Counted from the first letter of the stretch, positions 42,616-53,414 are shown. The stretch: DNA of 64,000 nt from Micromonospora sp. WMMD1128 (GCF_027497235.1 NZ_CP114902.1:1067501-1131500), one strand, 5' to 3'. The notes: a model not told the origin generated them from the letters alone. Program-made: numbers and translations.

Positions 42616-43656
42616 GTGCCAGACGACGAGGAAGCGGCGGTACGGCGGCGGCTCGCCCGGCTGTTCACGCCGGTCGGTCAGACGACTGCCGTCGCGGTGG
42701 CTCCGGCTGGCAGTGCGCGGGGTCCCGTCCGGGCCGAGCCGTCACCCACGAACCCTTCCATCGAGCCGTGGGGTCTCCCGGATTCCGAACGCCACCTCGG
42801 AGATGGAACCGACCACCTGGGCGGAGTTCCTCGGCTCGGCGAGCTGGACCGCTTCGGGCCGCTACGCGGCCACCCGGAGCGCGACAGCGGGTCGGATCAT
42901 CCGTTCGGGGCGCACCCGGCGTCCATCGTGGGCGATGCCGATGGACCTGCGGACGATTCGCCGGAGGCGTCCCCGGAGCCCGCGCGGGGGCTGGCGTCCC
43001 GACTGCCCGGCCCCGGCGCGTTCGACCCGGGTCGGCGCGGCGTCCGCGCCCTCGCCGCCGTGGCCGCGATCGTCGTCCTGGTGGCCGCCGGGTGGACGTG
43101 GCGGTCCCGGCCGAGCCCGGAACCCGTCCGCCCGGCCGCGCCGACCGGCGCGCCGTCGACCGGGGAGGTGTCGGCCGACGCCGCGACCGATGTGGCCGCG
43201 CCCGCCGGGTCGTCCGCCCAGGTGGTCGTTGCGGTGGCCGGCAAGGTCCGTCGCCCCGGGCTGGTGCGGCTGCCGGCCGGCGCCCGGCTGGCCGACGCCG
43301 TGGAGGCGGCCGGCGGCGCGCTGCCCGGCGTCGACGTGGCGCTGCTCAACCCCGCCCGCAAGGTCACCGACGGCGAGCTGATCCTGGTCGGCGTCACCGC
43401 CCCACCGGGGCAGGCCGCACCCGGTCCGGCGGCCGGCGGCGGCGCGCCAGGTGGTCCGGCCGCCGGGCCGGTCAACCTGAACACCGCGACGCTCGCCCAG
43501 CTCGACACGTTGCCCGGCGTCGGTCCGGTGCTCGCCCAGCGGATCCTCGACCACCGGGAACAGCATGGCCCGTTCCGGTCCGTCTCCGACCTGCGGCAGG
43601 TCGACGGCATCGGCGACGCCCGGTACGAGCAGCTCAAGGAACTGGTGACGGTGTGA
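42616..43656 (+). CDS. comEA: ComEA family DNA-binding protein
   Basis: Membrane-anchored DNA receptor of the uptake system. At 346 aa, the N-terminal 140 residues are poorly conserved. A transmembrane helix is at about 143-163 (VRALAAVAAIVVLVAAGWTW), followed by an SLBB domain (about 215-270, VVVAVAGKVRRPGLVRLPAGARLADAVEAAGG), and a C-terminal helix-hairpin-helix pair (VNLNTATLAQLDTLPGVGPVLAQRILDHRE) that binds DNA. GTG 42616 was chosen from its promoter. The stop overlaps the comEC start (GTGA at 43653-43656). Confidence 0.92.
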   Translation: MPDDEEAAVRRRLARLFTPVGQTTAVAVAPAGSARGPVRAEPSPTNPSIEPWGLPDSERHLGDGTDHLGGVPRLGELDRFGPLRGHPERDSGSDHPFGAHPASIVGDADGPADDSPEASPEPARGLASRLPGPGAFDPGRRGVRALAAVAAIVVLVAAGWTWRSRPSPEPVRPAAPTGAPSTGEVSADAATDVAAPAGSSAQVVVAVAGKVRRPGLVRLPAGARLADAVEAAGGALPGVDVALLNPARKVTDGELILVGVTAPPGQAAPGPAAGGGAPGGPAAGPVNLNTATLAQLDTLPGVGPVLAQRILDHREQHGPFRSVSDLRQVDGIGDARYEQLKELVTV

Positions 43657-46025
43657 GCGCCGACGGTGGGGACGCCGCCGGGCCGGACCTGCGGCTGGCC
43701 GGGTTCGCGGTGGCGGCCTGGCTCGCCGCGCTCGCCGGGCTGCATTCCTCGGTCCGCGCGACCGTCTGGCTGGCCGCCGTCGCCGCCGCGCTCGCGCTGG
43801 TCGCCGGCCTGCGCCTGCGTCGCGAGCGTCCCGCCGGGTGGGTCCGCCGATACGGCTGGGTCGCCGTCGCCATCCTCCTCGGCGTGCTCTGCGGAGCGGC
43901 GACCACCGGGGCCCGGCTCGCGGTCCGCGACGCCGCCCCGATCCGCGCGCTCACCGCCGAGCGCGCGCTGGTCACCGCCGACCTCGTGATCCGGGACGAC
44001 CCCCGCCGGGTACGCGGCGCGCCCGGCCGCCTGGCCACGCTGCTGGTGCGGGCCGACCTGGTACGCCTCACCGACCCCGGCGGAGGTCAGGTCAGCGGTC
44101 CGGTACGCGGGCTGGTGCTCGCCACCGATCCCGGCTGGCAGGGGCTGCTGCCGGGGCAGCGGGTCACCACCCGAGGGCGGCTCTCCCCGCCACGGGGTGG
44201 CGACCTGACCGCGGCGGTGCTCTCGACCACCGGCCCGCCCACCCGGCACGGAGCGGCGTCGTGGCCACAGCGGGCGGCCGGCGCGCTGCGGTCCGGCCTG
44301 CAACGGGCGTGCGAACCGCTGCCGGACGCGCCGGGCGGGCTGCTGCCCGGCCTGGTGGTGGGGGACACCAGCCGGCTGCTGCCCGAGGTGGAGGAGGACT
44401 TCCGGGCCACCGGAATGACCCATCTCAACGCGGTGTCCGGTTCCAACGTGGCGATCATCGTGGGGGCGGTGCTGCTGCTGGCCCGCTGGGCGCGCGCCGG
44501 CCCGCGTACCGCCGTGGCGCTCTGCGGTCTCGCCCTGGTCGGCTTCGTCATCCTGGTGCGACCCTCGCCCAGCGTGGTGCGGGCCGCGGCGATGGGCGCG
44601 ATCGGGCTCGCCGCGCTTGCCACCGGGCGGTCCCGGGCCGCGCTGCCCGCGTTGGCCGCCGCGGTCGCCGGGCTGGTGCTGCTGGACCCGGACCTCGCAG
44701 GTGACCCGGGTTTCGCGTTGTCGGTCTGTGCCACCGGCGGGTTGCTGTTGCTCGCGCCGGGGTGGCGAGACGCGTTGCGTCGCCGGGGCGTACCGCCGGG
44801 GTTGGCGGAGGCGCTTGCGGTGCCGGCCGCCGCGCAGCTCGCCTGCGGTCCGGTGATCGCCGGGCTGTCCGCGACCGTCAGTCTGGTGGCGGTCCCGGCG
44901 AATCTGTTGGTCGTGCCCGCCGTCGCGCCGGCCACCGTGCTGGGCGTGCTCGCCGCGGTGCTGTCGCCGGTGTGGCCGGCCGGGGCGGAGTTCCTCGCCT
45001 GGCTGGCGAGTTGGCCGGCGCGCTGGTTGGTGGCGGTGGCGGCCCACGGTGCGGGATTACCGGCCGGCAATCTGCCGTGGCTGGGCGGGGTGGCCGGCGC
45101 GCTGCTGCTGGCCGCCGTGAGCGTTGCCCTGCTGCTCGCCGCCCGGCGGCGGCGGGCCCGGCGGCTGGTCGCGGTGGTCGTGGTCGCCGTGGTGCTGGGC
45201 GCGCTGCCGATCCGCCTGCTCGCCTCCGGGTGGCCGCCGCGCGACTGGGTGGTGGTGGCGTGCGCGGTGGGGCAGGGAGACGCGGTGGTGCTGCCGGTCG
45301 CCGCCGGCCGGGCCGTGGTGGTCGACGCCGGCCCGGACCCGTCCGGCGTGGACGGCTGCCTGCGCCGCCTTCGCGTACGCGAGGTGTCGTTGCTGGTGGT
45401 CAGTCACTTCCACGCGGACCACGTGGGTGGGGTGGCCGGGGTGTTCCGGGGCCGGCGGGTCGGCGCGGTGGTGAGCCCGCCCTGGCCCGAGCCGCCCTTC
45501 GGGGTCACCCAGGTACGCGAGGCGGCCCACCGGGGCGGCGCCACGTTGACGCCGGCGCCGGCGGGTTGGCGGTGGCGGGCCGGAGCGGTGGAGCTGGCCG
45601 CGATCGGGCCGCCGTACCCGCTGCGCGGCAGCCGCTCCGACCCGAACAACAACTCGTTGGTGCTGACCGCCACCGTGGCCGGGGTACGGATCCTGCTGGC
45701 CGGGGACGCCGAGACCGAGGAGCAGCGGGCGTTACGGGAGACGATGCCGGCCGGCGCGTTCCGGGCGGACGTGTTGAAGGTGGCGCACCACGGGTCCGCG
45801 TACCAGGATCCGGAGTTCCTCGCCGCGGTCCGTCCGGCGGTCGCGCTCGTGTGCGTCGGCGTCGACAACGACTACGGGCACCCCAATGCGGGCTTGCTGG
45901 GCCGGTTGACCAGGGGAGGGGCGCGGGTGATGCGTACCGACACCGACGGCGACGTGGCCGCCGTCCGGACCGGTGCCGGCCTGGCGGTGGTGGCGCGTGG
46001 CGCAGATCGGGGGCGGTCACGGTGA
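43653..46025 (+). CDS. comEC: ComEC/Rec2 family DNA channel protein
   Basis: Predicted membrane channel for single-stranded DNA entry. At 790 aa, there are N-terminal hydrophobic helices, an OB-like domain (about 100-200), and the competence domain with helices from about 240 to 530, including HLNAVSGSNVAIIVGA. The C-terminal metallo-beta-lactamase-like domain has SHFHADHVGG and KVAHHGSAYQDPEF. The start overlaps the comEA stop. Natural uptake is not shown for this group, so the genes may serve other DNA traffic. Confidence 0.93.
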   Translation: MSADGGDAAGPDLRLAGFAVAAWLAALAGLHSSVRATVWLAAVAAALALVAGLRLRRERPAGWVRRYGWVAVAILLGVLCGAATTGARLAVRDAAPIRALTAERALVTADLVIRDDPRRVRGAPGRLATLLVRADLVRLTDPGGGQVSGPVRGLVLATDPGWQGLLPGQRVTTRGRLSPPRGGDLTAAVLSTTGPPTRHGAASWPQRAAGALRSGLQRACEPLPDAPGGLLPGLVVGDTSRLLPEVEEDFRATGMTHLNAVSGSNVAIIVGAVLLLARWARAGPRTAVALCGLALVGFVILVRPSPSVVRAAAMGAIGLAALATGRSRAALPALAAAVAGLVLLDPDLAGDPGFALSVCATGGLLLLAPGWRDALRRRGVPPGLAEALAVPAAAQLACGPVIAGLSATVSLVAVPANLLVVPAVAPATVLGVLAAVLSPVWPAGAEFLAWLASWPARWLVAVAAHGAGLPAGNLPWLGGVAGALLLAAVSVALLLAARRRRARRLVAVVVVAVVLGALPIRLLASGWPPRDWVVVACAVGQGDAVVLPVAAGRAVVVDAGPDPSGVDGCLRRLRVREVSLLVVSHFHADHVGGVAGVFRGRRVGAVVSPPWPEPPFGVTQVREAAHRGGATLTPAPAGWRWRAGAVELAAIGPPYPLRGSRSDPNNNSLVLTATVAGVRILLAGDAETEEQRALRETMPAGAFRADVLKVAHHGSAYQDPEFLAAVRPAVALVCVGVDNDYGHPNAGLLGRLTRGGARVMRTDTDGDVAAVRTGAGLAVVARGADRGRSR

Positions 46026-46155
46026 ACGTGCCGGTGGGAGCGCGGATCTTGATGGCAAAGATTGCGGATCGAGGCAAATGTCTGGATTTGCGTTGAGTGC
46101 GGGCTGCGCCGTCACAGTCCCCGATGAGCAGGCACGATCCGGTCGTGGGGCGTGC

Positions 46156-46161
46156 GAGTAT
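46156..46161 (+). promoter_or_regulatory. -10 element of holA, leaderless type
   Basis: GAGTAT ends 7 nt before the GTG at 46169, the same spacing as at the other leaderless genes here. It overlaps an alternative ATG (46160), which argues for GTG 46169 as the start. Confidence 0.4.
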
Positions 46162-46168
46162 GTGCGAC

Positions 46169-47140
46169 GTGAGCCCCGCCAGCCTGCCTCCTATTCTGCT
46201 CGTCCTCGGCGACGAGGAACTGCTCGCCACGCGCGCGGTCTCCGAAACCGTGGCCCGGGCCCGCGCGGTGGATCCCGACGTGGACGTGCGGGAATACCAA
46301 GCCGGTTCGCTGGCGGTCGGCGAGATCGACGAGATGCTGAGCCCGTCGCTGTTCGGCGGCCGTCGAGTGCTGGTGCTCCGCTCCGCTCAGGACGCCCGCA
46401 AGGACCTGTCCGCCGCGCTGCTGGCATACGCGAAGAATCCCGACCCGGACGTGCAACTCGTGGTGCTGCACCTGGGCGGCGCCAAGGGCAAGGCGTTCGC
46501 CGACGGGTTGCGGGCGGCGGGCGCCACAGTGGTGCCGGCGGGCAAGCTCAAGGGGCACCGCGACCGGGTCGCGTTCGTGCGGGACGAGATCCGCCGCAGC
46601 GGCGGCAGATGCGCCGACGACGCGGCCGAGGCGCTCATCGCGGCGGTCGGCAACGACCTGCGTGAGCTGGCCGCCGCCTGTTCGCAGCTCGTCGCCGACA
46701 CCGACGGGCGGATCGACGCCGACACCGTCTCCCGCTACTACCGGGGTCGGGTCGAGGTGACCGGCTTCACCGTGGCCGACGCGACGATGGTCGGCGACGT
46801 CCCCGGCGCGCTGGAGGCGCTGCGGTGGGCGCTGCACGTCGGGGTGGACCCGGTGCCCATCGCCGACGCGCTCGCCGACGGCGTACGGACCGTGGCGCGG
46901 GTGGCCTCGGCCGGACGGGGCAGCGCCTACCAGCTCGCCAGCAGCCTGGGCATGCCGTCGTGGAAGATCGAGCGCGCCCAACGCCAGGGTCGGGGCTGGA
47001 CGCCGGAGGGCCTGGTCGAGGCGATGCGGGCAGCCGCCGAGTGCAACGCGGCGGTCAAGGGAGGCGCCGACGACCGCGCGTACGCGCTGGAGCGGGCCGT
47101 CTTCTCGGTGGCCGCGGCCCGTCAGGGGGGCGCCCGGTGA
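46169..47140 (+). CDS. holA: DNA polymerase III subunit delta
   Basis: Clamp-loader subunit that opens the sliding clamp. At 323 aa, it has the delta pattern ILLVLGDEELLATRAV at the N-terminus, FGGRRVLVLRSAQD, a KLKGHRDRVAFVRDEIRR region, and GRVEVTGFTVADATMVGDVPGALEALRWAL in the C-terminal collar domain. GTG 46169 is preferred over ATG 46160 because of the promoter spacing. The stop overlaps the next start (GTGA at 47137-47140). Confidence 0.93.
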   Translation: MSPASLPPILLVLGDEELLATRAVSETVARARAVDPDVDVREYQAGSLAVGEIDEMLSPSLFGGRRVLVLRSAQDARKDLSAALLAYAKNPDPDVQLVVLHLGGAKGKAFADGLRAAGATVVPAGKLKGHRDRVAFVRDEIRRSGGRCADDAAEALIAAVGNDLRELAAACSQLVADTDGRIDADTVSRYYRGRVEVTGFTVADATMVGDVPGALEALRWALHVGVDPVPIADALADGVRTVARVASAGRGSAYQLASSLGMPSWKIERAQRQGRGWTPEGLVEAMRAAAECNAAVKGGADDRAYALERAVFSVAAARQGGAR

Positions 47141-47631
47141 CCCGAGCATGGTCGACCGTGCCGACGGACGAGGAGCGATACCGGCCCCTCTACGCCCGGG
47201 TGCTCGGCCTGCGCTTCGTCAACCCGGGCGGGGTGCTCTGCTTCGTCTTCTTCGAGGGCGCGGTGGCGCTGGCCGTGCTGCTCGCGCTCGCCGAGCTGGT
47301 GAGCTGGTGGGCGGTGCTCGTGCTGCCCACCGCGGTGGCGGCGATGGTCAAACTCAACGACGTCGTGGCCGAGGTGGTGATCCGCACCGCGGCGCAGGTG
47401 CCCGAGCAGGAGCGGGATCGCTTTCGCCGGCAGATGGAGCCGGTCGTCGGCCGGGCGCGGGTGCCGACCACGGCCCGGGCGCTGCCCGGCGGTCTGACCC
47501 TGGCCGGTGAGCCACGGCGTGCGGCCGTCTCCTACCACCAGCCGGGGCGTGCCGTGCTGCCCTTCGACCGGCCCGACGAGGGTGGCCGCCGAACCGATCC
47601 GGGCATCACCTGGCCCGATTCCATCCGCTGA
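47137..47631 (+). CDS. Membrane protein of unknown function downstream of holA
   Basis: Predicted 164 aa. Two hydrophobic helices at about residues 33-55 and 58-78 (GGVLCFVFFEGAVALAVLLALAELVSWWAVLVLPTAVAAMV), followed by a KLNDVVAEVVIRTAAQVPEQERDRFRRQMEP helix and a Pro-rich C-terminus of about 50 residues. The GTG start overlaps the holA stop, so the two are co-expressed. I do not recognise a family with confidence; similar genes beside holA are known only as hypothetical proteins. Confidence 0.75.
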   Translation: MTRAWSTVPTDEERYRPLYARVLGLRFVNPGGVLCFVFFEGAVALAVLLALAELVSWWAVLVLPTAVAAMVKLNDVVAEVVIRTAAQVPEQERDRFRRQMEPVVGRARVPTTARALPGGLTLAGEPRRAAVSYHQPGRAVLPFDRPDEGGRRTDPGITWPDSIR

Positions 47632-47773
47632 CCGCCGCCCGCTAGACCCCGATCCGCCCGGTTCGCGCCCCTGCGCGCCCCCCGACGAGACCGGGTAATT
47701 CGGAATAGGGTGCCCCGAGGGCCACTGCCCTCCAAGATCTCGGACGGGCGACCGCCTGCCGAAAGGCGAGCCT

Positions 47774-47832
47774 GTGATCATGAGGTTTGCGGTTCGATTC
47801 GCCCTTTTCGTTCCCGTCAACCTCATGATCAC
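47774..47832. repeat. 59-nt palindrome with GTGATCATGAGGTT arms
   Basis: Perfect 14-bp arms (47774-47787 with 47819-47832), followed inward by a few further pairs (CGG/CCG) and a loop of about 20 nt. It is in the gene-free stretch 47632-48100. That stretch also holds a 10-bp copy (47732-47741) of an arm of the 42333 palindrome, a G-rich run near 47902-47930, and the rpsT terminator; nothing else is recognisable. Confidence 0.8.
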
Positions 47833-48048
47833 CCTGGTGTCCGGCGCTCGGGCGGTCGCAGGGGTGCCCTCCTTGGCTGATAAGGGAGGTTTGCGTCGGC
47901 GGTGAGGGGTGGGGGGTGGGGGTGGGGGGTGCGACTACGTGAACCCCTTTGATCAACCGCTCAACCCGCCGCTCGGCACTCAGTCCGCCGGTACGTCAGC
48001 CTGCCGGCACTCAGCCCGCCAGCACTTCAGGGCAGGAAACGCGGACAG

Positions 48049-48083
48049 CCGGAAGCCCCGGGGTGGTGCCCCGGGGCTTCCGG
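48049..48083 (-). terminator. rpsT terminator
   Basis: A perfect 15-bp stem (48049-48063 with 48069-48083) and a 5-nt loop, 17 nt beyond the rpsT stop on the minus strand. Confidence 0.85.
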
Positions 48084-48100
48084 TCGGGTCTGCGGTCTCG

Positions 48101-48367
48101 TCAGGCCGAGAACGAGGCGACGCGCTTGGCGATCGCCGACTTCCGGTTGGCCGCCTGGTTGGCGTGGATGACACCCTTGCTGGCAGCCTTGTCGAGCTTC
48201 CGGGTGGCCTCCTGCATGAGGACGGCGGCCTTCTCGGTGTCGCCAGCCTCGGCAGCCTCGTGGAACTTGCGGATGGCGGTCTTCAGCGACGACTTGACCG
48301 ACTTGTTGCGCAGCCGGCGCTTCTCGTTCTGCCGGTTGCGCTTGATCTGGGACTTGATGTTCGCCAC
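48101..48367 (-). CDS. rpsT: 30S ribosomal protein S20
   Basis: Binds 16S rRNA helix 44 in the 30S subunit. At 88 aa it begins [22 protein letters not shown] and is helical and basic throughout, as expected. It is transcribed away from lepA, as is usual in actinobacteria. The region between this gene and 48612 holds a composite GGGGCCCC element. Confidence 0.97.
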   Translation of the reverse strand: MANIKSQIKRNRQNEKRRLRNKSVKSSLKTAIRKFHEAAEAGDTEKAAVLMQEATRKLDKAASKGVIHANQAANRKSAIAKRVASFSA

Positions 48368-48498
48368 GCGACAGCCTCGTCTTGATAGCTCGGGTTGGTC
48401 AGCTTCCGCGCGCGACGAGCATGCGTCATCGCCGCGCGAATGGCCAGGCTACCAGGTTGCCCCCGACCGAGCCAAAACGCCTCCCGAACCCCCGCCTG

Positions 48499-48589
48499 CT
48501 TGTTAGGCGGGGCCCCCGCTTAACAGCTCCGAGTCAAGCGGGGGGCCCGCCTCTACCGGAGGCGTTAAGCGGGGCCCCCTCCTAACAAG
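48499..48589. repeat. GGGGCCCC palindromic element, copy 5 (composite)
   Basis: A 91-nt composite with three GGGGC-type cores: GTTAGGC-GGGGCCCCC-GCTTAAC, then TCAAGC-GGGGGGCCC-GCC, then TCTACCG and CGTTAAGC-GGGGCCCCC-TCCTAAC. Outer arms CTTGTTAGG and CCTAACAAG (48499-48507 with 48581-48589) are perfect complements, so the whole block can close. It looks like two units joined end to end. Confidence 0.75.
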
Positions 48590-48611
48590 CAACAGCGGGA
48601 GGAGCAGCGGG

Positions 48612-49619
48612 TCAGGTCCAGTTCTGTCGGGTGGTCAGCCAGGCCAGCGCCTGCTCGCCGCTCCATCGCTGGTGGGACCGCAGGTGCGGGGAGGAGTTGG
48701 ACGGTCCGGCGGCGGCAGCGGTGAGGAAGTAGCCGGCGAGTGCGGCGAGGCTCACGTCGAGCGCGTCGGCGGGCGCCGTGGTGGTCGCCGGGTGGCGGGC
48801 GAAGGCGGTGTCCGCGTCGAGGCCGCTCGCGTACCCGGTGAGCAGCAGGCCGGCCAGGTCGAACCAGGCCGGCCCGTGGCAGAGCCAGGTCCAGTCGCAG
48901 AGCCAGGCGCGGCCTCCGGCGTCGAGCAGGAGGTTGTCCACCCGCAGGTCGCCGTGGGCCAGCCCGGGGGCGGCCTCGGCATACCCGGGGAGGCGGGACT
49001 CCAACGCGACCAGGTCCGCCAGCGGGGCGCCGGCCGCCGGCTCGGGCAGCGGTTCGCGGCCGGCGGCCACCTCGCCCCACCACAGGATGTCGTCTCGGGC
49101 CAGGTCGGCGAGGCGGGGGAGGCCGAGCGCGACGAGCTGCGCGGGCGGCTCGGCGAGCGCGGCGGCCACCTCGGCGTACGTGGTGAGGGACGCCTCCAGC
49201 TCGGCGGGGTCCCAGGGCAGCCGGGGGGTGCGCCCGTCGATCGCGTCGAGGGCGAGCGCGTACCAGCCGGCTTCGGTGAGCGACCAGCGCGGCCGGGGCA
49301 CCGGCAGGCCGGCGGGGAGCCGGGCCAGGATCGCGGCCTCGTGGGCGTACCAGTCGACCAGGTGCCGCTGCCCGTCCAGCGGGGCCGCCTTGACGAACAC
49401 CCGCGCGCCGGTCGGGCCGGTCAGCACGGCGGTGAAGCCGCGGGTGAAGCCGCCGCCGGCCACCTCGACCGCCGCCGGTGGGCCGCCGAGCCGGGCCGCC
49501 ACCGCCGCGCGCAGCCCGTCCGGCAGGTCGCCCCAGCCGGGCCGCACGGCCGTCGACCCGTACGGCACAGGCGGTAGCGAGACCTGACGCACGACACCAT
49601 GCTGCCGCACCGCCGTCAT
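48612..49619 (-). CDS. APH-fold phosphotransferase family protein
   Basis: Predicted 335 aa of the aminoglycoside phosphotransferase/choline-kinase fold. The ATP-binding Lys is in VFVKAAPL; the catalytic loop is HGDLRVDNLL and the metal-binding Asp follows in LCDWTWLCHGPAWFDLAGLL. Such genes phosphorylate small molecules or proteins; substrate and resistance role cannot be told. ATG 49619 has no ribosome binding site. GTG 49592, preceded by a CAGCAT hexamer at leaderless spacing, is an alternative start that removes 9 residues. Confidence 0.88.
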   Translation of the reverse strand: MTAVRQHGVVRQVSLPPVPYGSTAVRPGWGDLPDGLRAAVAARLGGPPAAVEVAGGGFTRGFTAVLTGPTGARVFVKAAPLDGQRHLVDWYAHEAAILARLPAGLPVPRPRWSLTEAGWYALALDAIDGRTPRLPWDPAELEASLTTYAEVAAALAEPPAQLVALGLPRLADLARDDILWWGEVAAGREPLPEPAAGAPLADLVALESRLPGYAEAAPGLAHGDLRVDNLLLDAGGRAWLCDWTWLCHGPAWFDLAGLLLTGYASGLDADTAFARHPATTTAPADALDVSLAALAGYFLTAAAAGPSNSSPHLRSHQRWSGEQALAWLTTRQNWT

Positions 49620-49720
49620 GGCCGCACTGCCCGTGCGTCGGCGTGCCGCTGCGTCGGCGGGCGTCGGTGGGTGCCGGCGGGCGTCGGTGGGCGTCGGTGG
49701 GCTCTGCGAGACTGCCGGCC

Positions 49721-50257
49721 ATGAGGACCGAGGACTTCTGGCAATTGATCGACCAGGCCCGGGCCGGGGCCGGGGAAGAGGCCGACGCGGTCGCCGCCCG
49801 GGCGGTCGCGCTGTTGGCCGAGCGCGACCCCGAGGAGATCATCGGGTACGCCGAGCACCAGCGGCGGGTGATCGCCGCCTCCTACCGGGTGGACCTGTGG
49901 GGTGCGGCGTACCTGATCAACGGGGGTGCCTCGGATGACGGTTTCGAGTATTTCCGGGGTTGGCTGATGACGCAGGGGCGGGCGGTGTTCGCCCGGGCGG
50001 TGGCTGATCCCGACTCCCTCGCCGAGCTGCCCCGGGTCCGGGCCGCCGCGCTCAGCGGCGAGGAGTTCGAGTGCGAGGACATGCTGGCGGCGCCGTGGGA
50101 CGCGTACCGGAAGGCGACCGCGGCCGAGCTGCCGGCGGGCCGTGAGCGGGCACCCGAGCCGGACCTGAACGACTTCTGGGACTTCGACGACGAGGACGAG
50201 GCGCGGCGGCGCCTGCCGAAGCTGGCCGCGCTCTTCGTCGAGCCGCCAGAGGAGTGA
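49721..50257 (+). CDS. DUF4240 domain protein
   Basis: Predicted 178 aa. The DUF4240 pattern is clear: MRTEDFWQLIDQARAG at the N-terminus, LWGAAYLINGGASDDGFEYFRGWLMTQGR, and LNDFWDFDDEDEARRRLPKLAALF at the C-terminus. The function of this family, common in actinobacteria, is unknown. ATG 49721 has no Shine-Dalgarno; a GAGACT hexamer 7 nt before it fits a leaderless start. The upstream 70 nt hold a GGGCGTCGGTG short repeat. Confidence 0.88.
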   Translation: MRTEDFWQLIDQARAGAGEEADAVAARAVALLAERDPEEIIGYAEHQRRVIAASYRVDLWGAAYLINGGASDDGFEYFRGWLMTQGRAVFARAVADPDSLAELPRVRAAALSGEEFECEDMLAAPWDAYRKATAAELPAGRERAPEPDLNDFWDFDDEDEARRRLPKLAALFVEPPEE

Positions 50258-50260
50258 CAC

Positions 50261-50318
50261 CGGCAGTGACGCCCGCGGCAGTGACGCCCGCGGCGGTGAC
50301 GCCGGCAGGAGCGACGCC
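50261..50318. repeat. 15-bp tandem repeat downstream of the DUF4240 gene
   Basis: Two identical 15-bp units (CGGCAGTGACGCCCG at 50261 and 50276), a third with two changes at 50291, and a degenerate fourth. It starts 4 nt after the stop, and variants continue to about 50360. Nothing else is seen in the gap 50258-50458 except weak G-rich tracts. Confidence 0.7.
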
Positions 50319-50458
50319 GCAGGCGCCGCGGGAGTGACGGGGGGAGCGAGGCCGCGGGAGTGACGGGGGAGCCCGGGCGCGCCCCGGCCGGCGTGGGAGC
50401 ATAGAGGGGGCCGGCGCCGCGCCGGCCCGCTCACGTCAGCCGACCAGAACGGACCGCT

Positions 50459-52333
<1,875 letters not shown>

Positions 52334-52349
52334 CCGCAGGCCCTTCCGG

Positions 52350-52384
52350 CCGGCCGGTCCCTCCTCGGCGGAGGGGCCGGCCGG
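52350..52384 (+). terminator. Terminator after lepA
   Basis: A 15-bp stem with one G-U pair (52350-52364 with 52370-52384) and a 5-nt loop, 17 nt after the stop. Confidence 0.8.
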
Positions 52385-52481
52385 TTCGCGTACCCAGGAA
52401 TTTTTCAGCTTCCCGCAGCGCCCTCACCTGCGGATTCGGGCGGTCGAGGCGGTCGGGGCCGGTCCGCGGCGGATCTGGCCG

Positions 52482-52506
52482 GTTTCGATTTTTGGCGAGT
52501 CGGGAA
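52482..52506 (+). promoter_or_regulatory. Putative stress sigma promoter, GlsB copy 1
   Basis: GTTT (52482-52485), a 16-nt spacer and GGGAA (52502-52506). The block GTTT-N-GATTTTTGGC and the element TCACGACAG that follows recur at copy 2. This resembles the GTTT...GGGTA promoters of actinobacterial SigB-like factors; that assignment is inference. Confidence 0.45.
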
Positions 52507-52565
52507 CTTACCGGTCACGACAGCAACCGCACAGAACGTGCGAAACCGCTCATAGGAGGACGACC

Positions 52566-52850
52566 GTGGAGTTCACCGTCTGGGGCATCATCACCGCCCT
52601 GATCGTCGGTCTGATCGTCGGCGCGCTGGGCCGTCTGGTCGTGCCGGGCCGGCAGAACATGCCGATCTGGCTGCACATGCTGATCGGTGTCGGCGCCGCG
52701 CTGCTGGGCACGATCGTCGCTCGGGCCTCCGGCTTCGCCGAGACCGCCGGCATCGACTGGCGTGAGCTGATGCTGCAGGTGCTGTTCGCCGCCATCGGGG
52801 TGGCCCTGGTGGCCGGTGTGGGCCGTCGCCGCGGCGTCACCCACCACTGA
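52566..52850 (+). CDS. GlsB/YeaQ/YmgE family stress response membrane protein, copy 1
   Basis: Predicted 94 aa (transglycosylase-associated protein family). Three hydrophobic helices with glycine-rich GLIVGALGRLVVPG motif at residues 14-29, HMLIGVGAALLGTIVARASG, and VLFAAIGVALVAGVGRRRG at the end. GTG 52566 follows AGGAGGACG. It is nearly identical to the gene at 53112; the difference is a handful of residues. The family is linked to acid and oxidative stress in other bacteria. A terminator at 52871 follows. Confidence 0.92.
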   Translation: MEFTVWGIITALIVGLIVGALGRLVVPGRQNMPIWLHMLIGVGAALLGTIVARASGFAETAGIDWRELMLQVLFAAIGVALVAGVGRRRGVTHH

Positions 52851-52870
52851 CCGCGCACCACACGCGCCTC

Positions 52871-52904
52871 GACGGGCGCCCGGCCACTCGGCCGGGCGCC
52901 CGTC
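52871..52904 (+). terminator. Terminator after GlsB copy 1
   Basis: A perfect 15-bp stem (52871-52885 with 52890-52904) and a 4-nt loop. The same 15-bp arms occur after copy 2. Confidence 0.85.
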
Positions 52905-53023
52905 GGCGTTTCCGCATTGAAGCCGGTCGGTCCGCTGCCGGGCCGGGCATCGGCATCCCGCACGGAAGTTTTGACGAGAAACCCCAGCTCACCACCGGTC
53001 TGAACAAATCGTCACCGAAGTCG

Positions 53024-53048
53024 GTTTGGATTTTTGGCCGGTCGGGAA
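53024..53048 (+). promoter_or_regulatory. Putative stress sigma promoter, GlsB copy 2
   Basis: GTTT (53024-53027), a 16-nt spacer and GGGAA (53044-53048), with the same flanking GATTTTTGGC and TCACGACAG blocks as copy 1. Confidence 0.45.
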
Positions 53049-53111
53049 TTCAGCTGTCACGACAGTTTGCACACGAAATCGTGTGACCCGATCCGAAGGA
53101 GGAGGGCGACC

Positions 53112-53396
53112 ATGGAGTTCACCGTCTGGGGAATCATCACCGCGCTGGTCGTTGGTCTGATCGTCGGCGCGCTGGGCCGTCTGGTCGTGCCGGGCCGGCA
53201 GAACATGCCGATGTGGCTGCACATGCTGATCGGTGTCGGCGCCGCGCTGCTGGGCACGATCGTCGCTCGGGCCTCCGGCTTCGCCGAGACGGCCGGCATC
53301 GACTGGCGTGAGCTGATGCTGCAGGTGCTGTTCGCCGCCATCGGTGTGGCCCTGGTGGCCGGCGTCGGCGGTCGCCGCGGCGTCTCGCGCTACTGA
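53112..53396 (+). CDS. GlsB/YeaQ/YmgE family stress response membrane protein, copy 2
   Basis: Predicted 94 aa, almost the same as copy 1: the C-terminal VGGRRGVSRY replaces VGRRRGVTHH, and there are scattered single changes (ITALVVG for ITALIVG, MWLHM for IWLHM). ATG 53112 follows GAAGGAGGAGGG. Both DNA sequence and protein agree closely through the coding region, so the duplication is recent or kept uniform by gene conversion. A terminator with the same arms follows. Confidence 0.92.
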   Translation: MEFTVWGIITALVVGLIVGALGRLVVPGRQNMPMWLHMLIGVGAALLGTIVARASGFAETAGIDWRELMLQVLFAAIGVALVAGVGGRRGVSRY

Positions 53397-53414
53397 CCTC
53401 CGCACCACAGCCTC

